Part shown: positions 54,979 to 64,000 of the stretch, piece by piece | Position numbering within the stretch: the first letter of the stretch is position 1 | How the letters are laid out: the number at the start of each line of letters is the position of its first letter | Source of the DNA: Oceanospirillum linum | GTDB lineage: Bacteria; Pseudomonadota; Gammaproteobacteria; Pseudomonadales; Halomonadaceae | Length of the DNA stretch: 64,000 bases | Assembly: GCF_001995095.2 (NCBI RefSeq) | Contig: NZ_MTSD02000004.1 | Coordinates: 1-64,000 of the forward strand | Direction of reading: 5' to 3' | Program-made: the position numbers and the translations under genes | The notes under the pieces: generated by a model | Told to the model about the DNA's origin: nothing | Database searches by the model: none | Seen by the model: the letters and a program-made list of their open reading frames with translations, nothing else

Positions 54979-55203
54979 AGCTTTCCCCTCATCTTTCACT
55001 GTCACCATTGGATGGTAGCTTCAGTGCTTACAAATAAGGCTTTAATAAGACAAATTAAAGGCGATTTCTCATTTCCTGAACGATAATATAAGGTTTTGGG
55101 CTTTAGTTAAGTGGTTTGTCCCGGTTTTTGGTAGAGATCGCCTTGCCCCGGTTTTTCGTGTTGACGGTTAGGCTGCATTTTGTTGAGTGGTAGATGAGCA
55201 TAG

Positions 55204-58200
55204 ATGTTGTTAATGGATAATAGAACTCAGTGGATCTCCGTGATTATGGCGGGCCTGATCCTGCTTACCTGCTTTCTTGGCTTCTATCAGTTGCAGAAGG
55301 ATCAGTATGCCAGTCGCAAGGATCAGCTTGAGGAAAAGCTATATAGTAGTGAGCGGATTTTTTCTCACTGGTTTCAGCAGCAAAAGAACAGAGTTAATGC
55401 ATGGTCCCGCCATCAGGTTGTTCTGGAGTCAGCCGACCTGTTGTCCGAGATTGGGACATCTCGGTCTGAGCTGCTGGCCGGCCCCGTGTCAGCGAAGTTG
55501 CGCCAGATTTTCTCACCTTTAATAACCTCATCCAAGATTGATAGTTATCTGTTAATCGACAGTCGTGGGTTAGTGCTGGCGGCTTCAGATGACCGTTTGA
55601 CCGGATTACCCTCGCCTATTGGGGAGCATCTCTCTTTTCTTACTCCGCTATGGCAGGGAAATAATCAGTGGCTCCTTCCTTATGTGAATCCGTCAATGTC
55701 ATTGGATCAATCCGGAGTTTTCAGGCAAGAACAACCTATGTTGCTGATTGCTGCCCCTGTTAAACATGAGCTAAAAGTCAAAATGGCCCTGATTTTTACG
55801 GTCAATATGCGCCGGGAGCTGCACCACTTAATGCAGGATACCTTGGTTACGCCGGACTTTTTTTTACAGGTGACAGCCCGTAACCGGTCTTTGGTCGATA
55901 TTGGTCAGAAGCAGTTTGATGATAATGCATCTGAATCAGAACCACTTTTGGTGCGAAAAGATCATGACCTGCTTCCGGTCTCATTTACAGTGGGTAAGGT
56001 GTTTCCTGTTTATCCTGTGTTCAGTACCCAGCAGAACTTACTGTTGGGTATAGGCAGTCTTGCTTTATTGGTTGTTGTGTTTCTGCTTGTGAGGCTATTG
56101 AGGGAGGCTCCGGTTGCTGATAAACCGGACTCGCTTTCCCAGATATTTTATGAGCGGGGTCGGGAAGGATTACTCCAGCTTTCTGACACAGGTGTTGTAA
56201 CCAGCTTTAACCGGCAATCCGCACTTCTTTTGGCAGGAGCACAGGAGGTCACGCCCGAGTCAATGTCCATTTTGTTGGCAGAGTGTGCATTGGGGCTTAA
56301 TGATGAGTCAGGTCATCCGATGGGAGATCTGAAGATGCTTTTGACCAGAGAAGCGGGCGCCAGGTACTACACCTGGTGGTCAGCTAACGGTGCACGTCGC
56401 TTGCTGGAGGTATCCAGGGAGTGTTTGTCTTCAGGTGCAGAGCCTGTGATCAGTATCCGGGATGTAACTCAGTCGCGACAGGAATACCTGAGACTTAAGC
56501 GCCAGAGTGAAGCTCTGGATGATGCCGCAGAATTAGTGCTTTGGGTCGGCCGGGAAGGCGGAATTGTCAGTGCCAATCAAACCGCCGTGGCATTGCTGGG
56601 GTATTCACAGAAAGAGTTTCAGGGGCTTTCGGTTGGCGATATTGACTCAAGTCTTAATGAAGAAAGTTGGCGACTGATCTGGGCCCGCATCAGACGGGGG
56701 GAGTCTATTGAGCAGGAAAGCAATGTCCTTCGCCGGAACGGTATACCTTTCCCCGTAGAGCTGCTGGTGCGCTACTACTCTGATGGGTTTGAAGAATATG
56801 CGTGCCTTTCTTTCCGGGATATATCTAAACGCAAACGCCTTGAGGTTGACCTCTATCGTAAGCGGATGCGTTTAACAGAAAAACTTTCGGTGACTTCACA
56901 GGAACTGGAGGTCAGAGAAGCGGAGAATGAGGCTCTGATTGAAGCATTACCGGATCTGTTAGTCGTTTTTAACTCCCGTTTTGAAGTTTTAAGCTACCAG
57001 CAACCCCAAGGTGAGATACTGCCTCTGAAGCTGAACGCTGGTGTTTTGCTTTGTCAGCTGTTTCCTCCATTAGATGCAAAGGTTTTGCAGCACCATCTTA
57101 CGGATCAGGCATACTCGGGTTTAGCCCGTTATTTTACAGAGATCACACTGGAAAATCAGTGGCAGGTGCAAACACTGGAGCTGCGCTTTGCCCGAACCGG
57201 CACCAATAAAATTCTCCTGCTGGTGCGAGATATTACGGAACGGAAGCGTGCAGAGTATTTTCGCCAGTTTAACAATCGTCTGCTTATGAGTATTTCTCAG
57301 ATGCAGACACATTTCATCTGTAATAGTAATAAACTTCCCGATATTCCCGGGCAACTTTATTCCCTGGTTAACTTAGTGCAGTCGGAAGCTGGCTTTTACT
57401 GGCTGGCGGAATCGTTGCAGCAGAAGCTAGGCTGTCCTGCCTCAGGCCACCGCTTCAGACGGCCGGAGGCTTTTCTCAATCATGAAGATGATATTTCGTT
57501 AATTTATGAGCGTATTGCACAGGTTGTAGCCCATTGGCGGGCCTCGATTGAAACACCGGAGCCTGTACTGACGCCCTTGCAGGATATCTTTGCAAATTCA
57601 GCACGGGATATCCGCAACGAAGGATTGCTATTATTGCCGGTGTTATCTGGCGATTATCCGGTAATCTGCTTTAGTCTGGTGCTTGATGACTACCGTCACT
57701 GGATGTCAGAACTTCGCTTATTCGACCCCTGGCTCGCCACGGTAGCGGCGCTGCTATCTGCTTATGAATCTGAAACTGAGCGTCAATGGGCCGAGAGAAA
57801 TGTCCAGCTTGAAAAAGAGCGGGCGGAACATGCCAGCCAGGCTAAAACCCAATTTCTCTCACGTATGAGCCATGAGTTCAGAACGCCGCTAAATGCTATT
57901 TTGGGTTTTGGGCACCTGCTTCAACTGGAAGAGGGATTGGATGATGAGCATCTTGAGCATCTTGCTCAGATTGTCAATTCCGGGCAAGCGATGCTTGACC
58001 TGGTTGATGATGTACTGGATCTGGCGCAACTGGAGCGCCAGGAGTTTTCGGTTGATATAACCCGGGTTTGTCTCAATCAGGTTGCGACGGATTGTGTGTC
58101 TGATGTGATTGATGAAATTGAGCGGGCGGACCTTAGGTTTGAAGCAGACCTGCCCGGGCAGGATTATTTTGTTCGGGCGGATGAGCGTCGGCTGCGCCAG

Positions 58201-59001
58201 GTGATTACTTCGCTCTTAAAAAATGCGATCTGTTATACGGACTCCGGCGGTCTTATCAGACTCAGCCATCAATGCTGTGGTCAGTATTGTGAACTCTCCA
58301 TTCAGGATACCGGCAAAGGCATTTCTCAGGATTTTATTGATAAAATCTTTATGCCGTTTGAAGCTGCAGAGGGATACATTAATGCTCAGGGAATGGGGAA
58401 CGGTTTAGCGCTGGCGCGATACGCCCTGGAGGCTATGGGGGGGACGATCCGTGTGGATTCTGAGGTTGGGGTTGGCAGTATCTTCACATTGAGAGTGCCC
58501 TGTGACGCCTCTGAAGATCATTGTGCTCAAGTGGATCAACAGGATAATCCTCCCAGGCTACTCACTGATGCCTCTGTAACTGGCCGTTTTTTACCAGCTT
58601 CTGAACCTGAAACTTGCACCCCGGGAAAAGCATTCAGAGTGCTCTATGTCGAAGATGATGAAGCGAATCGCAAGGTCCTTGAGCGCCTGATTCTGCATTT
58701 TGACCCGGATATTGAATTTGTCGGTCAGGAGACGGCAGAGGAAGGGGTCGCTGCATTTTTACAGGAACGTCCAGATCTGGTGTTTGTCGATATGAATCTT
58801 GGGCCGGTTTCTGGGGTGAAAGTACTGAATATGATCCGTAGCCACTCCGAAGGCTCAGAGCTACCGGTGATTGCGGTTAGTGGCGACGTCGCCTCTGAAA
58901 CAATTGAGAACGCTTTGGATCAGGGCTTTGATGACTATCTTTGCAAACCTATCTCAATAGAAACATTGAGTTCTGTCATCATACGTTATCGGAGTGGCTG
59001 A
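55204..59001 (+). CDS. hybrid sensor histidine kinase with multiple PAS domains
   Basis: A 1265-residue hybrid kinase. Two transmembrane helices (about 11-27 and 275-298) flank a periplasmic double-Cache-like domain (LIDSRGLVLAASDDR near 118). At least three PAS-like domains follow (about 320-425, 435-545 and 585-690; PAS marker IVSANQTAVALLGYSQ). Residues 700-880 look GAF-like. The kinase core has H890 in RMSHEFRTPLNAI, the N-box VITSLLKNAICY, G1 DTGKGIS and G2 GMGNGLALARY. The receiver has D1196 in FVDMNLG and K in CKPI. No output domain follows, so a phosphotransfer protein elsewhere is expected. Confidence 0.88.
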   Translation: MLLMDNRTQWISVIMAGLILLTCFLGFYQLQKDQYASRKDQLEEKLYSSERIFSHWFQQQKNRVNAWSRHQVVLESADLLSEIGTSRSELLAGPVSAKLRQIFSPLITSSKIDSYLLIDSRGLVLAASDDRLTGLPSPIGEHLSFLTPLWQGNNQWLLPYVNPSMSLDQSGVFRQEQPMLLIAAPVKHELKVKMALIFTVNMRRELHHLMQDTLVTPDFFLQVTARNRSLVDIGQKQFDDNASESEPLLVRKDHDLLPVSFTVGKVFPVYPVFSTQQNLLLGIGSLALLVVVFLLVRLLREAPVADKPDSLSQIFYERGREGLLQLSDTGVVTSFNRQSALLLAGAQEVTPESMSILLAECALGLNDESGHPMGDLKMLLTREAGARYYTWWSANGARRLLEVSRECLSSGAEPVISIRDVTQSRQEYLRLKRQSEALDDAAELVLWVGREGGIVSANQTAVALLGYSQKEFQGLSVGDIDSSLNEESWRLIWARIRRGESIEQESNVLRRNGIPFPVELLVRYYSDGFEEYACLSFRDISKRKRLEVDLYRKRMRLTEKLSVTSQELEVREAENEALIEALPDLLVVFNSRFEVLSYQQPQGEILPLKLNAGVLLCQLFPPLDAKVLQHHLTDQAYSGLARYFTEITLENQWQVQTLELRFARTGTNKILLLVRDITERKRAEYFRQFNNRLLMSISQMQTHFICNSNKLPDIPGQLYSLVNLVQSEAGFYWLAESLQQKLGCPASGHRFRRPEAFLNHEDDISLIYERIAQVVAHWRASIETPEPVLTPLQDIFANSARDIRNEGLLLLPVLSGDYPVICFSLVLDDYRHWMSELRLFDPWLATVAALLSAYESETERQWAERNVQLEKERAEHASQAKTQFLSRMSHEFRTPLNAILGFGHLLQLEEGLDDEHLEHLAQIVNSGQAMLDLVDDVLDLAQLERQEFSVDITRVCLNQVATDCVSDVIDEIERADLRFEADLPGQDYFVRADERRLRQVITSLLKNAICYTDSGGLIRLSHQCCGQYCELSIQDTGKGISQDFIDKIFMPFEAAEGYINAQGMGNGLALARYALEAMGGTIRVDSEVGVGSIFTLRVPCDASEDHCAQVDQQDNPPRLLTDASVTGRFLPASEPETCTPGKAFRVLYVEDDEANRKVLERLILHFDPDIEFVGQETAEEGVAAFLQERPDLVFVDMNLGPVSGVKVLNMIRSHSEGSELPVIAVSGDVASETIENALDQGFDDYLCKPISIETLSSVIIRYRSG

Positions 59002-59028
59002 TAATCGCCTTTAAATGTTTCACCGTTG

Positions 59029-59274
59029 CTAGTGTTTATTCATATCGTCAAATTCAGCCAGAATACGTGTCTGGCGGTATGTTTGCATCTCTGACTCAAG
59101 CTTTCTGACCTTATCCTGTAATGCCAGAAAGCCGGCCTGAACCCGTGCAACATCTTCAAGCAGATAAGGCATCTGATCTGAAAGCCATTCCGCATCTTCG
59201 GGGTTTCGGTCTTGCTGCCAGCGCTCAAGGGTTGCTCTCAGCTCTGGCGATGTCTTCGATTGGTAGCGACTCAT
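59029..59274 (-). CDS. hypothetical small helical protein
   Basis: An 81-residue protein with no family I know. It starts SRYQSKTSPELRATLERWQQ and continues with a long amphipathic helix (LALQDKVRKLESEMQTYRQT), a likely coiled coil. ATG 59274 has CAGGAC five bases upstream; a longer frame to 59313 is possible. It converges with the hybrid kinase gene with 27 bp between stops and is transcribed away from the aer-type gene. Confidence 0.5.
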   Translation of the reverse strand: MSRYQSKTSPELRATLERWQQDRNPEDAEWLSDQMPYLLEDVARVQAGFLALQDKVRKLESEMQTYRQTRILAEFDDMNKH

Positions 59275-59542
59275 ATGCGTCCTGATTCGGTTTTCGATGT
59301 AAAAGACAAGCATAACCTTTATTCAGGGGGCTCGCTAACGGGCTCTATACTTGCCTGCTTTGTGGAATTGACATTTATAGGCTGGCAGGTTTTTATTGAC
59401 CAATGCAACAGGATGTTGCTTCTGACGGCCATTTTTGACCGGAGTCAGTGTTATGGGCTAGGTAGCGCGTAGAATACGCCGCCTCCACAAGTAGGTTAGA
59501 TCCAGCCCTTAAAAACATAATAAAAACACATGGAGGTGATAC

Positions 59543-61109
59543 TTGAAGCAGAATCTGCCGGTTACAGGACAGGAAACCAAGCTCGTCGATGGCGTGCCCT
59601 TGGTCTCAACGACAAATATTAAAGGTCAGATTACATATGTCAATGATGCATTTATTGAGGTATCCGGCTTCAGTGAGGATGAACTGTTAGGGCAGCCTCA
59701 TAATATCGTTCGTCACCCGGATATGCCTCCTGCAGTTTTTGAGCAAATGTGGCAAACCATTCGCCAGGCAAAACCCTGGATGGGGGGTTGTAAAGAATCG
59801 CTGCAAGAATGGTGATCATTATTATGTCAATGCGTTTGTATCGGCTATTATCCGGGATGGAGATATTGTCGGTTTTCAGTCTGTCCGTCTTAAACCCAAA
59901 CAAACTCAGATCGATAGAGCGGAGCGTATTTATACACGCCTCAATGCCGGTAAATCCCGAGTCAGATTTATTGATATTCCCCTACTGGCCTCATTGCCGG
60001 TACTCCTGGTTTTAACCTGTTTACTCCCTTTTATCCTACAGCTGACTTTTGACTTAACAGGCTTTTCTCTGATGGCATTCGCTACATTGGGCGGAAGTTG
60101 TCTTGCTTTTCTCAGTTGGAGGATTCTTGCACCACTCAGGTTCGCTCGTCAGCGCCTGGCTGGTAATGATTACAGCCCGCTTCTGGCACAGATGTATTCA
60201 GATAGTTCCTCTGAGGCTGGTTTTTTGCGTTTGATGGCTAAATTACGTATTGCCAATGAATCCGCCATTCGTACCAGGATTCTCTATTCGGCCGCAACAT
60301 TGGATACACTGGGGCAAGGGACACAGGAGATTTCAGATATGGCGGCTTACGCTGTGCAGCAGCAAAACGATGAGGTACGTCATATTTCCAGCGTTGTTGC
60401 TGAGTTGTCTGAAGCTATTACAACGGTAGCGACCCGCTCTGCAGATACTTCTGATGCAACCGATCGTGCTCTGGGGCAGGCAGAAGAGGGGCAGGAAGTT
60501 GTTCAGAAAACCCTGACCTCTATTCACCGCTTGGCAGATCAGGTTCAGCTGGCGGCTTCCCAGGTTGGTCATCTTTACAGCGCCAGTGAAGAGATCTCCC
60601 GCGCTGTTTCTCTGATCAATGATATTGCAGCTCAGACAAGTCTTTTGGCTCTGAATGCTGCCATTGAAGCTGCCCGGGCGGATGAGTATGGTCGGGGTTT
60701 TGCCGTTGTTGCTGATGAGGTCCGCTCTTTGGCCTCCCGTACTCAGCATTCTACATCCGAAATACAGGGGATGCTGACCCGGCTGATGGATGACACTCGT
60801 CAGGTTCACCTGGTTATGCATGAAAGCTGCCAGCAGGCTCGTCAGAGTGTTGATCAGGCTGAAGCAGCCAGTGGCACTCTATTGAACATTACAGATACGA
60901 TGCAGCGGATCAGTCAGAAGGGGCAGAGTATCGCCAGTGCCGCACGTCAGCAAAGTGTTGCTGCAGGAGAGATCAATAAGAGCCTGCAGGAAGTGGCAGC
61001 CAGTGCTGAAGAAACTCAGGTTGCCGCGGAGAAAACACGTGAAGCTTCAGGTAAGCTGAGTCAGCATGTTGCTACGATTATGGAAAGCATTGCGAGTGGA
61101 TCATCCTGA
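59543..61109 (+). pseudogene. aer: Aer-type energy-taxis receptor, frameshifted in a G run
   Basis: Two overlapping frames form one PAS-MCP receptor. 59543-59815 gives the N-terminal PAS domain with ITYVNDAFIEVSGFSEDEL and [13 protein letters not shown], as in Aer; the second frame continues with [17 protein letters not shown] and supplies the hydrophobic anchor, HAMP-like region and signalling domain ([20 protein letters not shown]). They join at six G, 59782-59787; five would restore WMGVVKNRC. The intact protein would be about 521 residues. The start is TTG with GGAGG six bases upstream. The PAS binds FAD in Aer and reports cell redox state. Read error is as likely as true loss. Confidence 0.85.
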
Positions 61110-61287
61110 TTTTAGCTGCTGCTATTCCTTTGTTTGTTTGCGTTGTTACCCAATAGGATAGCGGTAACTCTTAGCGGGTCTGTTACTATTTTATTGCGTG
61201 CTACTTTATCTGCCCGTGTAGCTTTATATGCTGATACTGCCTGAGATGGCAGCGACAATAATAAAAACGTTTTAAGGAGCAGGAGAT

Positions 61288-61641
61288 ATGTGGATAGTGA
61301 TTCTGGTCACTGTGCTGATCGGGGCATTGGGAGAGGCTTGTTTAGGCCGGTCTTCAAGACAGCATTGGAAAGAGCACCTGAGGGATCAGAGTAAAGTTTT
61401 TCTGAAGGCTTCAACCTGGCTTACCATGGTTAGCATTATCGGGTTAATTGTTGTGCAGTTTTATTATCAGGGAATTCTGCTGGGTTTGAGTAGCTTTCTT
61501 CAGCTGGTTGCCGGGGCTTTTTTGATGCAGAAGGCACTGGCAAGGACCGCAATAAGTGTTGGCTTACGGTTGAACCTTGCTCTGATTGCAGGCCCTGTAT
61601 GTCTGACGTTACTGATGCTGGTGATCGACGTGTATCAGTAA
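61288..61641 (+). CDS. hypothetical multi-helix membrane protein
   Basis: A 117-residue protein with about four hydrophobic helices: WIVILVTVLIGALGEACL, STWLTMVSIIGLIVVQFYY, GILLGLSSFLQLVAGAFLM and LNLALIAGPVCLTLLMLVI. The loop after helix one is basic. I do not recognise the family. AAGGAGCAGG precedes the ATG, an excellent ribosome binding site. A hairpin follows at 61669-61690. It is likely transcribed alone. Confidence 0.6.
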   Translation: MWIVILVTVLIGALGEACLGRSSRQHWKEHLRDQSKVFLKASTWLTMVSIIGLIVVQFYYQGILLGLSSFLQLVAGAFLMQKALARTAISVGLRLNLALIAGPVCLTLLMLVIDVYQ

Positions 61642-61668
61642 CGCTGGCGCAGATAGGATCGTTTAGTT

Positions 61669-61690
61669 GAGGCTGCCCTGACGCAGCCTC
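61669..61690 (+). terminator. hairpin after the small membrane-protein gene
   Basis: GAGGCTGC (61669-61676) pairs with GCAGCCTC (61683-61690). Only TCCC follows, so termination is moderate. Confidence 0.55.
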
Positions 61691-61721
61691 TCCCTGCCAG
61701 ACTACAACGCTTGATTCTCTT

Positions 61722-61748
61722 GTGGGAGCATGGAGTTAATGCGGGAGC
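61722..61748. repeat. GTGGGAGC-type repeat pair
   Basis: GTGGGAGC at 61722-61729 and GCGGGAGC at 61741-61748, followed by AGAGTTAGT. These resemble the repeats at 2035-2085 some 59 kb away. Confidence 0.4.
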
Positions 61749-61792
61749 AAAGAGTTAGTAAGAAGCTTTGGGGCTTCTGCTTTTAACTCAGG

Positions 61793-62279
61793 CAGCACTT
61801 CTTATATTTTTTACCGCTGCCGCATGGGCACGGATCGTTACGGCCGGTATTTTTTTCTGTCACGGGTGTAAAGTCTTTACCATGGACAAAAACCATTGTC
61901 CCTCTTCACGAATAAACTTCGAGTCTTCGGAGTGGTTGATAATACCCTCTTTTTCACGGTACCGGGCAGTGAAGCGTACCCTGCCTTCATCTCCTGATGT
62001 TTCCGTCCCATGAACCTTCAGGCCCAGCCATTCTGAGTTCTCTGCCCAGGCCTTCAGGCCTTCAAAATCATACTGAGGGCGAATATCTTTCTGGGTTGTC
62101 TGCTTAATGTAAGCTAGGTCAGCCTGTACATAAGCAGAATAACGAGAGCGCATTAACTGCTCAGGTGTATCCGGCAGTTCCTTTCCGGTGATAAACTTTT
62201 CGCAACAGTTTCCAAAATCCTGCCCGGACTGGCAATAGCAAGGCTGATCGGATGTGGTACCGTTTTTCGTCATGTTCAT
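61793..62279 (-). pseudogene. ychJ: YchJ family SEC-C motif protein, frameshifted
   Basis: YchJ-type proteins carry zinc-binding SEC-C motifs at both ends and an NTF2-like middle. The first motif is CYCQSGQDFGNCCEKFI. The middle LMRSRYSAYVQADLAYI is typical. The main frame ends early after [12 protein letters not shown] (stop 61860). In another frame the sequence runs on as [20 protein letters not shown] to TAA at 61793-61795, the expected second SEC-C motif. The shift falls in a run of five T (five A at 61888-61892 on the plus strand); six would give QWFFVHGKDF. ATG 62279 has AAGG about nine bases upstream; 62312 is possible. Read error or recent mutation. Confidence 0.85.
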
Positions 62280-62353
62280 AGCATTTGCCTTATTGGGGAT
62301 TATATTAATCAATACGTTATAGATTTCTGCCCTATAATACCGGAGTCGATTTT

Positions 62354-63010
62354 ATGTTGAGTAGTGAAAAATACCAGATTCGTTTGAATAGTCTTAAAGA
62401 GCAGTTGATTGATGCCTCGCAAGCCATACCCGGCCGGGATGGTTACCCTTTTGACATTGATCTGCCCCATGAGGTACTGGCTGGCTCCCTGGCTGAACTT
62501 GAGCACTATCCCCATAAGATTACCCTCGGTTTGGGTTGTTTTTGGGGCGCTGAACGGCTTTTTTGGCAGCAGCCGGGGGTACTGCTGACGGCAGCAGGTT
62601 ATGCTGGTGGCTATACCCCTTTTCCACGTTATGAAGAGGTATGCAGTGGTTTGACCGGCCACTCAGAAGTTGTTGCTATTGCGTACGATCCTGAGCAACT
62701 GAGTCTTGAGCAACTGTTGCAACTCTTTTGGGAAAATCATGACCCGACCCAAGGGATGCGTCAGGGAAATGATCAGGGGACTCAATACAGGTCTGCTATC
62801 TACTGTCAGAATGAACAGGATTACCATCAGGCTTTTCAGAGTATGCAGCAATTTCAGAGTCAGCTGACTCAGGCAGGCCATGGTGATATTACGACAGATC
62901 TGCGCCTGGAAACCGTGTTCTATTTTGCAGAGCCCTATCACCAGCAGTATCTGGATAAGAACCCTGGCGGCTATTGCGGATTGAAAGGTACAGGGGTTAC
63001 CTGTATCTGA
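62354..63010 (+). CDS. msrA: peptide methionine sulfoxide reductase A
   Basis: MsrA reduces methionine-S-sulfoxide in proteins. The 218 residues contain the catalytic cysteine in LGLGCFWGAERLFW (about 58-71), GYAGGYTP near 82 and the recycling cysteine region GGYCGLKGTGVTC at the C-terminus. The first 45 residues are an N-terminal extension that replaces the short lead of other MsrA proteins, as in Escherichia coli. It is divergent from ychJ. The start is ATG 62354. Confidence 0.95.
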   Translation: MLSSEKYQIRLNSLKEQLIDASQAIPGRDGYPFDIDLPHEVLAGSLAELEHYPHKITLGLGCFWGAERLFWQQPGVLLTAAGYAGGYTPFPRYEEVCSGLTGHSEVVAIAYDPEQLSLEQLLQLFWENHDPTQGMRQGNDQGTQYRSAIYCQNEQDYHQAFQSMQQFQSQLTQAGHGDITTDLRLETVFYFAEPYHQQYLDKNPGGYCGLKGTGVTCI

Positions 63011-63100
63011 AATTAAGTAAAATACTGATTCAGCGTGTTTTCCGGCGTGAGACTGTATAGAATGATTTACACAATTGTTGCCAGTATAAGGGTATGAAGT

Positions 63101-64000
63101 ATGCGCTTAGAGATCGTCTGTCAGAACCGTGTTGGCATTATGCGGGATATCCTCGAGGTGTTTGTCGAATTTCGCATCAACGTTGTTCGTGCAGAGGCTG
63201 GGGATGATAAAGGCAGTGCGATCTATCTTTATATGCCCAGCATGCTCAATATGCAGCTGCAAAGTGTTCGGACACGTCTGGAAAAAATCGCTGGAGTGCA
63301 GAAAATTCGTCGCATCAGTCTGATACCGAGTGAGCGACGACATTACGAACTGGATATATTACTGCAGTCTCTGGATTTACCGGTTTTGTCTGTTGATATC
63401 GATGGCCGTGTTGTGGCTGCAAATGCTGCCTCGGGGCGTATTCTGAGCCTGAGAGTGGATGAGGTTTCCGGTATTTCACTGAGTAAGCGTGTCAAGAATC
63501 TGGATCTTGATACCTTATTACCGAAGCTGGAGTCGCGCCTTAACGGTGTCCGGGTTGAGATAAAAGGGCATGCTTATCTGGCGGATATCAACCCTATTTA
63601 TATGGAAGAGCAGCTATCTGGTCGGGAGCCTGCAGGTGCCGTTATAACCCTTCATCCAGTTGAGTCTTTAGGGGCTCAGATTTACTCGTTGCAGAAGCAT
63701 GAAGAGTTCGGTTTTGAGGCATTGCAAATTGAAGCCCCTAAGATGCAGGCGATGATTCGTGAAGCTAAGCGTATGGCACCCTTGGACGCACCTTTATTGA
63801 TTCAGGGTGAAACGGGTACCGGAAAGGAGATGTTGGCCCGAGCGTGTCATATGAGCAGCCCCCGTGGTCGCTCGCCTTTTATGGTGCTGAACTGTGCAAG
63901 TTTGCCGGATAACCTGGCAGAAACAGAGCTGTTTGGCTACGGCCCTAATGCTTTTGAGGGTGCCCGTAAAGAGGGGAAGCTTGGTTTGTTGGACTTGGCT
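63101..64000 (+). CDS. TyrR/PhhR-type regulator of aromatic amino acid genes (truncated by window end)
   Basis: The first 300 residues of a TyrR-family protein. The ACT domain comes first: MRLEIVCQNRVGIMRDILEV to about 75. A PAS domain follows at about 80-180 (VLSVDIDGRVVAANAASGRI). The AAA+ domain starts near 205, with Walker A IQGETGTGKEM. The GAFTGA loop of sigma-54 activators reads NAFEGA (GYGPNAFEGARKEGK), as in PhhR/TyrR proteins that act on sigma-70 promoters. AAGGG lies upstream of the ATG. The C-terminal DNA-binding domain lies beyond the window. It likely senses phenylalanine or tyrosine; its targets are not here. Confidence 0.85.
   Translation, partial: MRLEIVCQNRVGIMRDILEVFVEFRINVVRAEAGDDKGSAIYLYMPSMLNMQLQSVRTRLEKIAGVQKIRRISLIPSERRHYELDILLQSLDLPVLSVDIDGRVVAANAASGRILSLRVDEVSGISLSKRVKNLDLDTLLPKLESRLNGVRVEIKGHAYLADINPIYMEEQLSGREPAGAVITLHPVESLGAQIYSLQKHEEFGFEALQIEAPKMQAMIREAKRMAPLDAPLLIQGETGTGKEMLARACHMSSPRGRSPFMVLNCASLPDNLAETELFGYGPNAFEGARKEGKLGLLDLA

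Noticed and set aside
1-64000. CRISPR array, rRNA, tRNA or prophage
   Set aside because: I saw no regularly spaced repeats, no rRNA or tRNA cloverleaf in any intergenic gap, and no phage structural genes.

Overview
The window is about 64 kb of chromosome from a marine-type gammaproteobacterium, most likely of the Oceanospirillaceae / Pseudomonas-like side. This is inferred from close protein resemblance to gammaproteobacterial families (YbiT, YaeQ, SmrA, DUF2986, a second EF-G, a TyrR/PhhR-type regulator, the aspartate aminotransferase-uvrB pair), a DctPQM TRAP transporter, and many chemotaxis and c-di-GMP proteins. I see no rRNA, tRNA, CRISPR array or prophage. Coding density is high apart from the first 2.2 kb.

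Layout. 1-2200 is an accessory scar: tails of two IS110-type transposases, an HNH-type protein, a 261-bp element with 17-bp terminal inverted repeats, and GTGGGAGC-type repeats. 2200-7200 (minus strand) holds GABA catabolism (gabT, gabD) and an HBM-type chemoreceptor. 7.5-11.8 kb is a LysR regulator divergent from a dctPQM TRAP transporter. 11.9-17.4 kb is housekeeping: a DMT exporter, ABC-F protein YbiT, RsuA, a HAD phosphatase, a cold-shock protein with a long leader, and a SlyD-like isomerase. 17.5-26.7 kb is an acyl-CoA catabolic cluster: a frameshifted AraC regulator, acyl-CoA dehydrogenase, thiolase, a HAD-first FadN-type bifunctional enzyme, an acyl-CoA synthetase, and a LivK-type binding protein with no permease genes beside it.

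26.9-29.8 kb is a compact minus-strand operon, RHH protein - CYTH-like/CHAD protein - ParA ATPase - Nudix protein. CHAD proteins bind polyphosphate granules and ParA ATPases position cargoes, so I propose this as a polyphosphate-granule positioning and turnover module. It is the best candidate here for an undescribed system.

30-44.4 kb mixes a secreted NTF2-like protein, a DUF2986 protein, a second EF-G, three small-molecule transporters, BrnQ, a two-component pair whose kinase carries an in-frame stop, a LysR/nitronate monooxygenase pair and an Lrp regulator. 44.6-49.3 kb encodes two GGDEF-EAL proteins, the first with a periplasmic CXXCH haem-c motif. 50-55 kb holds yaeQ, aspartate aminotransferase, uvrB and smrA. 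55-61 kb holds a large hybrid histidine kinase and a frameshifted Aer-type receptor. The end holds a frameshifted ychJ, msrA, and the start of a TyrR/PhhR-type regulator cut by the window edge.

Four genes are interrupted: araC-type (+1 G in a G run), aer-type (+1 G in a G run), ychJ (-1 T in a T run) and a 7TMR-DISM histidine kinase (one TAA). Three single-base changes in homopolymers point first to read error in the source assembly; phase variation or recent decay are alternatives.
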